Source: Flavivirga algicola (GTDB taxonomy: Bacteria > Bacteroidota > Bacteroidia > Flavobacteriales > Flavobacteriaceae). Taken from it: a stretch of 64,000 bases of DNA. Below, in pieces: positions 27,833 to 36,887 of the stretch (position 1 is the stretch's first letter; each line of letters opens with the position of its first letter). The DNA is taken from positions 248,001-312,000 of the forward strand of contig NZ_JABBHF010000004.1 of the NCBI RefSeq assembly GCF_012910715.1. The letters are read 5' to 3'. The position numbers and the translations under genes are program-made. The notes below the pieces were generated by a model that saw only the letters and a list, made by a program, of their open reading frames with translations, did no database searches and was not told the DNA's origin.

Positions 27833-28549
27833 ATGGATTACAAAAAAATAAGTCGGTACGTGGTTTTAGGAGTTTTGTTTTTTCTTCCTGTAATGTTTTT
27901 GTTGTTTCTATATCCAGCAACCCATAATTACACACCACTTGATATTGTTAATGAGTCGGTTTTAGATTTAGAACAATTTTCTTCAGATTCAGAAGAACAA
28001 ATCCTTTTAAAAGATCATATTACAGTGTTGGGGTTTTTTGGGAGTCGTCCTTTAGATAAAGCAACAACGGCATCTAATTTAAAAGAACTGGTATACGATA
28101 AATTTAAGGGTTTTAAAAAATTTCAAATAGTTATACTCATGCCTCAGGGTACACAGGCGGCTGTTGATGAACTCAAAGCAGAAATTAGCTCGTATGAAGA
28201 TTTGAGGTTTTGGCATTTTGTCTTTGGAGGATACAAAAATATTCAAAAGGTGTTCTTTAGCTTAAAAAGTAACGCAAACCTTTCAGAGTATTTAGACACA
28301 GATCAAGTATTTATTATAGATAAAGATTTGAACCAACGTGGGCGTCTTGACGATCGAACTGATAACGAAATTGAAAAAAACAAATCTATATATGGTCTAG
28401 ATTCTTATGATTGTATCGAAGTAGCAGAAATAAAAAATAAAATGAGCGAGGATATGCGTATTTTATTTACAGAATATAGGCAGAAAAGAAAGGGAGAATT
28501 TAATTCTGATACAAGAAGAGCTAGTGATTTAAAGGCTGAATTAAATTGA
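27833..28549 (+). CDS. Membrane-anchored SCO/thioredoxin-like protein lacking the CxxxC motif
   Basis: 238 residues from ATG 27833; the TTG just before it is not needed. One N-terminal membrane anchor (about 8-28) precedes a periplasmic domain. That domain aligns by eye with the SCO protein two genes on. Its VLGFFGSRPLDKATTASNL (65-83) sits where SCO has IEFFFTTCPTICPRMNANL, and VFIIDKDLNQRGRL sits where SCO has FALIDKNGYIRSR. Both copper-ligand cysteines and the conserved His are missing; the only cysteine is near residue 194. The protein is therefore unlikely to bind copper or do redox chemistry in the SCO manner. The position between oxidase and SCO genes suggests an oxidase-assembly role, which is inference. 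Confidence 0.65.
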   Translation: MDYKKISRYVVLGVLFFLPVMFLLFLYPATHNYTPLDIVNESVLDLEQFSSDSEEQILLKDHITVLGFFGSRPLDKATTASNLKELVYDKFKGFKKFQIVILMPQGTQAAVDELKAEISSYEDLRFWHFVFGGYKNIQKVFFSLKSNANLSEYLDTDQVFIIDKDLNQRGRLDDRTDNEIEKNKSIYGLDSYDCIEVAEIKNKMSEDMRILFTEYRQKRKGEFNSDTRRASDLKAELN

Positions 28550-28695
28550 GTTGTTGTTCTACAGTTTATATTGAACAGGTAGTCGAAATAAAGCCAAGAA
28601 TCTACTTAATGAACTTTCAAACTAAGAATTATTAGGATTCCTGCCTTGCAGAAAGGAAATCAACACAAATTGCAGGGATTATAAAAACAAAAAAA

Positions 28696-29442
28696 ATGAG
28701 TAAAAAAACGAATTATTCATATATAGGAATAGCATTTATCATTCTGGTTTTTGGCATTATTTTTATACCGAAAATTGTAGATAGAATTTCTAATAAAGAC
28801 ATTATAAGAAACGAAAGTAGAAGTGATTTTGCTGATGATAAGAAGTCTACAGTGTCAGATTTAGCTTTTATTGAAATAAATGGAGAACCCAAAAAAGTAC
28901 CTGCTTTTTCTTTTACAAATCAGGAAGGGAAAACAATAACCAATAAGGATTATGAAGGCAAGGTTTATGTTATAGAGTTCTTTTTTACAACATGCCCGAC
29001 TATTTGTCCAAGAATGAATGCAAACCTGATTCAAATTCAAAATACCTTTAAAGATTTTAATGATTTTGGCGTAGCGTCATTTACCATAAACCCAGATTAT
29101 GACACACCAGAAATTCTTAAGGCTTATGCCAATAAATATGGGGTCACAAACCCCAATTGGCATTTAATGACAGGAAACAAGGAAACCATTTACAAGTTGT
29201 CAAATGAAGGGTTTAATTTATATACTGCTGAAGAAGCAGACGCAGCGGGTGGATTTGAGCATTCTGGTAATTTTGCTTTAATTGATAAAAACGGATACAT
29301 TCGATCGAGAAAAGATAATTTTGGTAATCCGATTATTTATTATAGAGGCATCATCTCGGAAGTCGAGCAAGTTGATGACGATGGTGTAGAAGAAGAAATT
29401 AGTATATTAAAAGAAGATATTAAAAAATTGCTTAATGAGTAG
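28696..29442 (+). CDS. SCO1/SenC family copper chaperone for cytochrome oxidase
   Basis: 248 residues. An N-terminal membrane anchor (about 9-26) precedes a thioredoxin-fold domain with the copper-binding CPTIC (Cys 100 and 104) and the third ligand His 189 in GGFEHSGNFALIDKNG. SCO proteins deliver copper to, or reduce, the CuA site of oxidase subunit II on the outer face of the inner membrane. Its stop overlaps the DUF420 start by 8 bases, a pairing common in Bacteroidota and Bacillota oxidase loci. A 146-base gap with repeat-like sequence separates it from the cysteine-free paralogue. Confidence 0.95.
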   Translation: MSKKTNYSYIGIAFIILVFGIIFIPKIVDRISNKDIIRNESRSDFADDKKSTVSDLAFIEINGEPKKVPAFSFTNQEGKTITNKDYEGKVYVIEFFFTTCPTICPRMNANLIQIQNTFKDFNDFGVASFTINPDYDTPEILKAYANKYGVTNPNWHLMTGNKETIYKLSNEGFNLYTAEEADAAGGFEHSGNFALIDKNGYIRSRKDNFGNPIIYYRGIISEVEQVDDDGVEEEISILKEDIKKLLNE

Positions 29443-29968
29443 CTCAAAAGAAATTCTAGACACTAAAAAATACAATAAATTAATAGTTGTATTATCAGTA
29501 TTAATACCAATAGTTGTAGCTGCTTTATTTGGAATAAAAATTCCAAATGTTAAACCATTAGCATTTTTACCCCCTATTTATGCCACGGTTAATGGAATAA
29601 CCGCCATCGTTTTAATAATAGCAGTGTTTCAAATTAAAAAGGGAAACAGAGCCATGCATGAAAAACTTATGAAGCTGGCTATCATACTTTCTGTGTCGTT
29701 TTTAGTGATGTATGTGGCCTACCATATGACTAGCGATTCCACTAAATTTGGAGGTGAAGGCACTATAAAATATGCCTACTATTTCATATTATTGACGCAT
29801 ATTTTATTATCGATCATCATTATTCCATTTGTATTAATTACTTATGTTAGGGGGATTACAAACAATATAGAAAAGCATAAAAAAATAGCAAAAATAACAT
29901 TTCCTTTATGGTTGTATGTTGCTATAACTGGTGTTATCGTTTATATTATGATCTCACCGTATTATTAA
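29435..29968 (+). CDS. DUF420 family membrane protein
   Basis: 177 residues with five hydrophobic segments (about 15-35, 43-66, 80-101, 118-142 and 154-175). The HEKLMKLAIILSVSFL and YFILLTHILLSIIIIPFVL segments, with spaced histidines (Y-H-M at about 100, T-H-I at about 125), fit DUF420 (CtaM-like). CtaM-like proteins are needed for maturation of heme-copper oxidases in some bacteria. Overlap with the SCO gene by 8 bases implies coupled translation. Role in oxidase assembly is inferred from family and neighbours. Confidence 0.88.
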   Translation: MSSSKEILDTKKYNKLIVVLSVLIPIVVAALFGIKIPNVKPLAFLPPIYATVNGITAIVLIIAVFQIKKGNRAMHEKLMKLAIILSVSFLVMYVAYHMTSDSTKFGGEGTIKYAYYFILLTHILLSIIIIPFVLITYVRGITNNIEKHKKIAKITFPLWLYVAITGVIVYIMISPYY

Positions 29969-29984
29969 TGAAACTCTGCTTCAA

Positions 29985-30092
29985 GGAGCAGGCACTTTGA
30001 ACTTGAAGTAGTTCGTTGAATTAATCCCGCCATAGGGCGGGATCTGTAAACTTTAATATTTGGCGTCATTCTGAGTGAAGCATAAGAATCTG
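29985..30092. repeat. Composite intergenic repeat between DUF420 and the small CxxC gene
   Basis: The segment holds a perfect hairpin ATCCCGCC / GGCGGGAT (30024-30031 and 30036-30043) and a CGTCATTCTGAGTGAAGC ... AAGAATCTG module. Both types are widespread between genes in Flavobacteriaceae. No coding potential is seen. Confidence 0.6.
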
Positions 30093-30096
30093 TAAA

Positions 30097-30315
30097 ATGA
30101 AAAACAAAATACTCTTTTTGGTCTTTACCTTTCTCTTTTTTTTAGAGACTAATGCGCAGTGTGCTATGTGTCGCGCTGTTTTAGAAAGCGAAGAAGGGCA
30201 AACGGCAGCAGAAGGGATTAACGATGGCATTGTATATTTAATGGCTATTCCATATATTCTTGTTGGAGGCTTGGCATATTTTATTTATAAGAAATACAAT
30301 AAGTTAAATAAATAA
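30097..30315 (+). CDS. Small membrane protein with CxxC motif
   Basis: 72 residues. A signal peptide or first helix (1-20, ending NAQ) is followed at once by CAMC (Cys 22 and 25), a short polar helix (RAVLESEEGQTAAEGINDG) and a membrane helix (about 46-64) ending in Lys-rich YKKYNKLNK. The function is not known. A CxxC just outside the membrane next to SCO and DUF420 genes suggests metal or thiol handling in oxidase biogenesis, but this is inference. The compact organisation and clean signal peptide argue for a real gene despite its size. Confidence 0.75.
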   Translation: MKNKILFLVFTFLFFLETNAQCAMCRAVLESEEGQTAAEGINDGIVYLMAIPYILVGGLAYFIYKKYNKLNK

Positions 30316-30406
30316 TAAAAACTTTTCGGAACAATTTTTGTAACATTTCTTTGTCTTTTAAGTCTAACTGTAAAGCTCTATAGTTTTGCACTAATCAATC
30401 GAAGAA

Positions 30407-31108
30407 ATGTTAAAAATAAATCAGTTGCACAAATCCTACCCAATAGGAGATTCTAGTTTACATGTTTTAAAAGGTATAGACCTTAAAGTTGAAGAAGGTG
30501 AAATGGTAGCAATCATGGGATCTTCAGGCTCAGGTAAATCTACATTGCTAAATATAATAGGGATGTTGGATGAAGCCGACTCTGGGGATTACATATTGGA
30601 TGGATTACCAATAAAAGATCTTACCGAAAAGAAAGCCGCTGTATATAGAAACAAGTTTTTAGGATTTATTTTTCAGTCATTTAACCTTATTAATTATAAA
30701 AATGCTCTGGAAAATGTAGCATTACCTTTGTACTACCAAGGTATGAAACGAAAGGAACGTCAGGAAAAAGCCTTGTTTCATTTAGAAAAGGTAGGCTTGG
30801 CAGATTGGGCGCAGCATTTACCAAAAGAACTTTCTGGAGGACAGAATCAGCGTGTTGCGATAGCTAGAGCCCTAGCAGCAAATCCTAAACTGTTGTTGGC
30901 AGATGAGCCTACAGGAGCCTTGGATACAAAAACATCGCACGAGATCATGGCATTTATCCAACAATTAAATGATGAAGGTAAAACCATTTTAATGGTAACG
31001 CATGAAGAAGACATAGCTAGTATGTGTAAGCGTGTTGTTCGCTTACGTGATGGTGTTATTATGGAAGACAAGAAAGTAGAACAAGTAAGGGCAGAACAGT
31101 ATGTTTGA
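30407..31108 (+). CDS. ABC transporter ATP-binding protein (MacB/LolD type)
   Basis: 233 residues. Walker A GSSGSGKST (38-46), the signature LSGGQNQRVAIARAL and Walker B LLLADEPTGALD are intact. The sequence is of the MacB/LolD class, which powers mechanotransmission-type transporters rather than importers. It overlaps the first permease by 8 bases and heads a five-gene operon (ATPase, two permeases, adaptor, TolC). A -7-like TAGTTTTG lies at 30381-30388. The substrate could be a drug, peptide, siderophore or lipoprotein. Confidence 0.94.
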   Translation: MLKINQLHKSYPIGDSSLHVLKGIDLKVEEGEMVAIMGSSGSGKSTLLNIIGMLDEADSGDYILDGLPIKDLTEKKAAVYRNKFLGFIFQSFNLINYKNALENVALPLYYQGMKRKERQEKALFHLEKVGLADWAQHLPKELSGGQNQRVAIARALAANPKLLLADEPTGALDTKTSHEIMAFIQQLNDEGKTILMVTHEEDIASMCKRVVRLRDGVIMEDKKVEQVRAEQYV

Positions 31109-32330
31109 TTTAGACCTTTGGCGGGAAATATTTCAGAGTATTAATAAAAATAGAACCAGAAGTTTATTGTCTGGTTTTACAGTAGCATTTGCCATTCTAT
31201 TGTTCACCATCCTTTTTGGAATTGCTAATGGTCTAAACAATACTTTTGCTGAAGCTTTTGGAACAGATGCAACAAATTCTATAGTTATATTTCCTGGGAG
31301 AACAAGTAAAGCGCATAAAGGGCTTCAAGCTGGACGGCGCATTCAATTTAAAAATGAAGATTATGATTATCTATTGGACGAATTTGGTGATAAAGTACAA
31401 TATATAACATCTAAAGTACATAGGAACGTAAATGCTTCGTATAAAAACAAAAAAAATAATTATCAAGTAAGGGCAGTCCATCCAGAATACATGTTTATTG
31501 AAAATACTCAAATAAAAGATGGACGTTATATTAACCAAAACGATTTAAATAATAATGTTAAGGTAGCTGTTATTGGTAAAGTCGTTGAAGATGATTTGTT
31601 TTTAAAAACGAATCCAATCGGAAAATATATTAATCTGAATGGAATTCAATATAAGATTGTAGGGGTTTTCACAGATGATGAAGGTTATAATGAGGAAAAT
31701 GTAATTTATACCCCATTAACAACTGCGCAAAAACTTTATGGGAATAATGATTACATAGATTTAATGCATCTAACCTTTAATCCGAAATTAAATTATAACC
31801 AAGCGATTTCTTTTGGGAATAATATTACTAAAAAAATGAAAGACCGTTTTTCTGTAGCCAGAAGTGACCAACGTGCTATAAGAGTTCAAAATATGGCAGA
31901 AGGAACCAAAGCTGTTGGACAAATGACTTTTGGGCTCAATGTTATTATTTTGGTTATCGGTTTTGGGACACTTATAGCTGGTGTTGTAGGGATTAGTAAC
32001 ATTATGATTTTTATTGTAAAAGAACGCACAAAAGAAATAGGAATCCGTAAAGCATTAGGTGCTTCCCCTAGATCAATTGTTTCAATTATTTTAATTGAAA
32101 GCATTATTATAACTGCGATTGCAGGATATTTTGGTTTATTAATAGGGATGGGAGTGCTAGAATTGGTAGGACCTAGCTTAAAAACATACTTTATAAAAGA
32201 CCCTGGTGTTAGTACTAGTTTGGTTATTGGAGCTACTATTACTTTAATACTTGCAGGAGCCATTGCAGGTTATTTGCCAGCAAAAAAAGCATCAAGAATA
32301 AAACCTATAGTAGCACTAAGAAACGACTAA
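31101..32330 (+). CDS. MacB-like ABC transporter permease (first)
   Basis: 409 residues. Layout: one N-terminal helix (about 20-43), a large periplasmic MacB_PCD domain (about 45-275), then three helices of the FtsX domain with the cytoplasmic-loop signature VKERTKEIGIRKALGASP (about 303-320). The C-terminal PAKKASRIKPIVALRND matches the usual PAxxASxxxPIxALR ending. It is partnered with the next permease, 1 base away, presumably as a heterodimer. Confidence 0.93.
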   Translation: MFDLDLWREIFQSINKNRTRSLLSGFTVAFAILLFTILFGIANGLNNTFAEAFGTDATNSIVIFPGRTSKAHKGLQAGRRIQFKNEDYDYLLDEFGDKVQYITSKVHRNVNASYKNKKNNYQVRAVHPEYMFIENTQIKDGRYINQNDLNNNVKVAVIGKVVEDDLFLKTNPIGKYINLNGIQYKIVGVFTDDEGYNEENVIYTPLTTAQKLYGNNDYIDLMHLTFNPKLNYNQAISFGNNITKKMKDRFSVARSDQRAIRVQNMAEGTKAVGQMTFGLNVIILVIGFGTLIAGVVGISNIMIFIVKERTKEIGIRKALGASPRSIVSIILIESIIITAIAGYFGLLIGMGVLELVGPSLKTYFIKDPGVSTSLVIGATITLILAGAIAGYLPAKKASRIKPIVALRND

Positions 32331-32331
32331 T

Positions 32332-33576
32332 ATGTTTAAGTTTTTATTTGATAGAGATACCTGGCAAGAAGTTTACGATAGCTTTAGTAAAAATAAATTA
32401 AGGTCTGTTTTGACGATGGTAGGTGTTTGGTGGGGCATTCTATTATTAATTGGATTATTAGGTTCTGCCAGAGGATTAGAGAACTCATTTAATCGTTTAT
32501 TTGGTGATTTTGCAACCAATAGTGTTTTTATTTGGGGGCAAAACACAGGCAAGCCATTTAAAGGATTTCAAGAAGGAAGACGTGTACAATTATCGTTGCG
32601 CGATACAAAATTGATTAAGGAGAATGTTGAAGGCATTGAGTTTGTTGTTCCAAGAAGTCAGAATCAAGCAACAGTTGTTAGAAATTTCCTTTCTGGGAGT
32701 TTTAGAATTGCTGGCGATTATCCATTGTTAGATAAAGTTGAAAAGAAGAAGCTAATTCATGGACGTTTTATCAATCAAAATGATATTGATTTTGACAAAA
32801 AAGTAGTTGTTTTATCAGAAGACGTCTATAAACAGCTCTTTGAAAAAAATGAAAACGCTATAGGAGCGTATGTCCAAATAAACAATATAAACTTTAAAGT
32901 TATTGGGATGTTTAAAACTTCTAATATCAATATGGGGCCACCAATAGATATGCATATTCCATTTACTACATTTCAAGGAATTTATAACACAGGAGATAAA
33001 ATTGGTTGGATGATGATTACTGGGGAACTGGAATATGATATTGTACAAATAGAAAAGGATGCCAAGTTACTATTAAAAAACTTAAATGATATACACCCAA
33101 AAGATAATAGAGCTTTGGGTAGTGCTAATGCTGGAAAAGAGATTGGAAAAGTGACAGGGTTTTTAACGGGAATGCAATTTTTAACATGGTTTGTTGGTAT
33201 AGCCACATTAATTGCAGGTGTATTTGCCATAGGTAATATTTTGCTTATTACTGTAAAAGAACGAACCAAAGAAATAGGTGTACGTCGTGCTTTGGGAGCT
33301 ACTCCGTTTGAGATTAAAAGACAAATAGTTGTTGAAGCGGTTTTCTTAACATTAGTTGCTGGTATTTTAGGAATCATATCAGGAGGATGGATTTTAATAG
33401 GCCTGGATGCTGCTTATGGTCAAGGAGATGATGCAGCTATAGTGAATGCATCCGTATCTATAGCCGTTGTATTTATAGCATTAATAATATTAGTGATTTT
33501 AGGAACTTTAATCGGATTAATCCCCGCATTTAAAGCAACAAGTGTAAAACCAATAGAAGCATTAAGAGAAGAATAA
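32332..33576 (+). CDS. MacB-like ABC transporter permease (second)
   Basis: 414 residues with the same plan as its neighbour: an N-terminal helix (about 25-45), a MacB_PCD periplasmic domain, then FtsX helices with VKERTKEIGVRRALGATP and the ending PAFKATSVKPIEALREE. The periplasmic part has diverged from the first permease, so they are old paralogues. The 12-base gap to the adaptor gene supports a single operon. Confidence 0.93.
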   Translation: MFKFLFDRDTWQEVYDSFSKNKLRSVLTMVGVWWGILLLIGLLGSARGLENSFNRLFGDFATNSVFIWGQNTGKPFKGFQEGRRVQLSLRDTKLIKENVEGIEFVVPRSQNQATVVRNFLSGSFRIAGDYPLLDKVEKKKLIHGRFINQNDIDFDKKVVVLSEDVYKQLFEKNENAIGAYVQINNINFKVIGMFKTSNINMGPPIDMHIPFTTFQGIYNTGDKIGWMMITGELEYDIVQIEKDAKLLLKNLNDIHPKDNRALGSANAGKEIGKVTGFLTGMQFLTWFVGIATLIAGVFAIGNILLITVKERTKEIGVRRALGATPFEIKRQIVVEAVFLTLVAGILGIISGGWILIGLDAAYGQGDDAAIVNASVSIAVVFIALIILVILGTLIGLIPAFKATSVKPIEALREE

Positions 33577-33588
33577 ACAATCAAAAAA

Positions 33589-34716
33589 ATGAATAAAACA
33601 GTAAGAATTATTTTAATAATAGTAGCTATCATACTATTAGCATGGGTATTAAAATATTTTAAAGATGCCAATTCAAAAGATGTTGTAGACTATAAAGTTG
33701 AAGCGCCATTTTATACTTCAATAAACACCAAAGCAGTGGCAACAGGTAAATTAAATCCAGAAGAAGAGATTGAACTAAAGCCACAAATTTCGGGTATAGT
33801 CGATAAAATACTTGTTGAAGAGGGAGACATTGTAAAAAAAGGCGATCTAATTGCTAAGATTAGAGTTGTTCCCAACGAACAGAGCTTAGTAAGTGCAAAG
33901 AGTAGAATTGCATCTGCTAGATTGTCTTTCGATAATAGCAAAGTGTTATATAACAGAAATAAGACACTGTTTGATAAAGGTGTTATTTCTGTTCAGGATT
34001 TTGAAAACAGTGAGCTATCATACAATCAGGCGAAAGAAACATTAGCACAAGCACAAAACGATTACCAAATTATTAAAAGAGGATCTATTTCTGGTGGTAA
34101 CGCGGCAAATACAAATATTATAGCACAAATATCGGGAACCATTTTAGAAATTCCTGTTCGAGAAGGTGATCAGGTGATACAAAGTAATAATTTTAATGCG
34201 GGAACAACCATTGCAACCATTGCCGATATGAGTCTCATGATTTTTGAAGGTAAGGTTGATGAAGCAGAAGTTGGGAAGCTAGAAGAAGGCAAAGAAATAA
34301 AGGTAGTGCTTGGTGCTATAAATGATAAAGAATTTCCAGCTAAGTTAACTTTTGTAGCCCCAAAAGGAAAGGAAGAAAATGGTGCTGTTCAATTTACAAT
34401 TAAAGCAAATGTTGCCGTAGATTCGACTACCAATATAAGAGCTGGTTATAGTGCTAATGCAGAAATAGAAATTGAGAGCAAGGATAGTGTTTTAGCTATT
34501 AGAGAAGCTTTGCTTCAATACAATAAAATTACAGAAAAACCTTTTGTAGAGATATTGAATGGTGATAATAAGTTTAAAAAAGAAAATGTGAAGCTAGGGC
34601 TTTCAGATGGTATTAATGTTGAAATCACAGAAGGTGTAAAAGAAGGCGATCAGGTTAAAGTATGGAACAAGGCATCGAAAGATAATGAAGACGAAGATAA
34701 TAACGACGAAGATTAA
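33589..34716 (+). CDS. Periplasmic adaptor (HlyD/MacA-type membrane fusion protein)
   Basis: 375 residues. One N-terminal membrane helix (about 4-20) is followed by a biotinyl-lipoyl half (LKPQISGIVDKILVEEGDIVKKGDLIAKI), a coiled-coil hairpin (about 100-160), the second lipoyl half (ISGTILEIPVREGDQV) and beta-barrel domains. The tail is very acidic. The adaptor links the inner membrane ABC permeases to the TolC channel; together with its neighbours this makes a complete tripartite efflux machine. The stop overlaps the upstream start option of the TolC gene by one base. Confidence 0.93.
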   Translation: MNKTVRIILIIVAIILLAWVLKYFKDANSKDVVDYKVEAPFYTSINTKAVATGKLNPEEEIELKPQISGIVDKILVEEGDIVKKGDLIAKIRVVPNEQSLVSAKSRIASARLSFDNSKVLYNRNKTLFDKGVISVQDFENSELSYNQAKETLAQAQNDYQIIKRGSISGGNAANTNIIAQISGTILEIPVREGDQVIQSNNFNAGTTIATIADMSLMIFEGKVDEAEVGKLEEGKEIKVVLGAINDKEFPAKLTFVAPKGKEENGAVQFTIKANVAVDSTTNIRAGYSANAEIEIESKDSVLAIREALLQYNKITEKPFVEILNGDNKFKKENVKLGLSDGINVEITEGVKEGDQVKVWNKASKDNEDEDNNDED

Positions 34717-34739
34717 TGATTAAGTTTAAACCACAAAAA

Positions 34740-36068
34740 ATGAAACAATATTTTTTTGCATCAGTATTTCTGTTAATAGGTTTAACATTATCTGCACAAG
34801 AGAAAAAATGGACGCTCCAGGAATGTGTTAGTCATGCCTTAGAAAATAATATTACGGTACAGCAAACAGAAAATTCTATATTAATTAACGAACAGGATAT
34901 TCTCGCTGCCAAAGGTAATTTTTTACCATCGGTTAGTGGTGGTCTAGGACAACGTATGAGTATTGGATCTGGTTTCGACCCCGTTTCTAACGAAAGAATA
35001 AATAATCAAACAACACACTCTTTTAATTATAATTTAAGTGTGAACCAAACGGTGTTTAATGGTTTTAGAACGTTGAATTTATACAAACAATCACGTTTAA
35101 ATCAAGAGATAACGAATTTGGAATTAGCCAGAATTAAAGACGATATTTCTCTAAACGTGGTTAACGCTTATTTAAATGTTTTATTTAATAAAGAAAATTT
35201 AGAAACAGCTCAGGCACAAAATGATTTTTCAGAAAAACAATTGCAGCAAGTCAAAGATTTAGTTGATGCTGGTGTACAGCCAAGAGCAAATATATTTGAT
35301 GCCGAAGCTACTTTAAGTAGGGATTCGCAGCAAGTAACAATTGCCGAGAACAATTTTAATCTATCCCTGCTTACTCTATCTCAGCTATTACAGGTGCCGT
35401 TTAATGGGTTTAATGTTGAAATTATTGATGTAACAACACCATCAGAAGCCTTGTTGTATAACGATGTTTCTCCTATTTTAAATTATGCTATAGAGAACAG
35501 GAATGAAATTAAAATAGCTAAAAAGAACATTGAAAATGCCGAATTAAATACAGAGATTTCTAAATCGGGTTATTTGCCATCTGTAAACTTTAGCTATGGC
35601 TTTGGTTCTGTATGGAGTGAATCTAAAAACGATTTCATCAAACAGGCTTATTTTAGAGAATTGGATTTGAATAAAGGACATAACTTTAATTTGAATATTA
35701 ATATTCCTATTTTTTCAAGATTCCAGAATAAAACAGCAGTTTCTAAATCAAAAATTAGAGAAGCGAATAGTAAACTTAGTTTAAATCAAGCAAAATTAGA
35801 TTTAGAGTCGAATATACAAAGAGCTTATACAGATGCGCAAGCAGCATTGAAAGCATACTTAGCAGCAAAAACATCTTTAGAATCTCAGGAACTAGCCTTT
35901 GGGAATTCAAAAGAACGTTATGATATAGGAAGTATGACGGCTTTTGATCTGGAACAAGCTAGAGTGCAATTAATAAATGCACAATCATCTTTAATAAATG
36001 CGAAGTATGATTTTGTTTTTAAGACAAAAGTTTTAGACTTTTACATGGGAAAATCTTTAACTAATTAA
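34740..36068 (+). CDS. TolC family outer membrane efflux protein
   Basis: 442 residues from ATG 34740, which gives a clean signal peptide (MKQYFFASVFLLIGLTLSAQ). The earlier ATG at 34716 overlaps the previous stop and adds eight polar residues, and remains possible. Two internally similar halves with long amphipathic helices (WTLQECVSHALENNITV at the start, SYGFGS in the middle, YDIGSMTAFDLEQARVQLINAQ late) are typical of TolC-like trimeric channels. It completes the MacAB-TolC-type operon. A 135-base gap with repeat-like sequence follows. Confidence 0.94.
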   Translation: MKQYFFASVFLLIGLTLSAQEKKWTLQECVSHALENNITVQQTENSILINEQDILAAKGNFLPSVSGGLGQRMSIGSGFDPVSNERINNQTTHSFNYNLSVNQTVFNGFRTLNLYKQSRLNQEITNLELARIKDDISLNVVNAYLNVLFNKENLETAQAQNDFSEKQLQQVKDLVDAGVQPRANIFDAEATLSRDSQQVTIAENNFNLSLLTLSQLLQVPFNGFNVEIIDVTTPSEALLYNDVSPILNYAIENRNEIKIAKKNIENAELNTEISKSGYLPSVNFSYGFGSVWSESKNDFIKQAYFRELDLNKGHNFNLNINIPIFSRFQNKTAVSKSKIREANSKLSLNQAKLDLESNIQRAYTDAQAALKAYLAAKTSLESQELAFGNSKERYDIGSMTAFDLEQARVQLINAQSSLINAKYDFVFKTKVLDFYMGKSLTN

Positions 36069-36130
36069 TTTATAAGAATGGCTGAGGTTTTTTGAAAGGC
36101 TTAATTTTTAAACTAGTAAGTAAACAGATT

Positions 36131-36166
36131 GCACTGTCGTTCTTCCTTAGCAATGACACTCAAGAG
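36131..36166. repeat. Fragment of an intergenic repeat
   Basis: On the minus strand this reads GTCATTGCTAAGGAAGAACG, resembling the GTCATTGCGAGGAG opening of repeats at 42746 and elsewhere. It lies between the TolC and tsaB genes. Confidence 0.4.
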
Positions 36167-36203
36167 AGCATTTCAAAAGAACCAAATATTTTGACATAAA
36201 AAA

Positions 36204-36887
36204 ATGAGTACATACATTTTAAATATAGAAACGGCAACGACGAACTGTTCGGTTTCGGTTTCAAAAGATGGGGAAACCATCGTTTTAAAAGAAGATTACG
36301 ATAAAAATTATTCACATGCCGAAAGACTACATGTTTATATTGTCGATGTTTTAAAGGAAGCCAATATATCTTTAGATGATATAGAGGCTGTTGCGGTAAG
36401 TAAAGGCCCTGGTTCTTATACGGGTTTGCGAATTGGAGTTTCGGCAGCAAAAGGGCTTTGTTTCGCTATTGATAAGCCTTTAATATCTATTTCTACTTTG
36501 GAAGCTTTAGCACATCAGGTTACTTGCAATGAAGGGGTTATTATTCCTATGCTAGATGCGAGGAGAATGGAAGTATATGCTGCTGTTTTTGATGCTGGTT
36601 ATAATCAAATAAGAGCTACAGAAGCACAGATTTTAGACGAACATGCCTTTGAAGATTATTTAGAAGCTGGAAATGTTTACTTTATTGGCAATGGCGTTGA
36701 AAAAGCGAAAACATTAATTAAGCATCCAAATGCCATTTTTATTGATGATAAATTACCATCAGCAAATGAAATGGGCCATTTGGCTTATAACAAATATAAA
36801 ATAAGCGACACAGAAGATGTCGCTTATTTTGGTCCATATTATTTAAAAGACTTTGTAGCTTTGAAGCCAAAAGCCAAATCTCTTTAA
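36204..36887 (+). CDS. tsaB: tRNA threonylcarbamoyladenosine biosynthesis protein TsaB
   Basis: 227 residues, normal length. TsaB pairs with TsaD and TsaE to make the t6A37 modification on ANN-decoding tRNAs. The ASKHA-fold signatures are present: ILNIETATTNCSVSV at the start and VSKGPGSYTGLRIGVSAAKGL (about 59-79), followed by PMLDARRMEVYAAVF. The stop codon interleaves with the stop of the convergent mscS gene at TTAA (36884-36887), leaving no space for a terminator between them. Confidence 0.95.
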   Translation: MSTYILNIETATTNCSVSVSKDGETIVLKEDYDKNYSHAERLHVYIVDVLKEANISLDDIEAVAVSKGPGSYTGLRIGVSAAKGLCFAIDKPLISISTLEALAHQVTCNEGVIIPMLDARRMEVYAAVFDAGYNQIRATEAQILDEHAFEDYLEAGNVYFIGNGVEKAKTLIKHPNAIFIDDKLPSANEMGHLAYNKYKISDTEDVAYFGPYYLKDFVALKPKAKSL

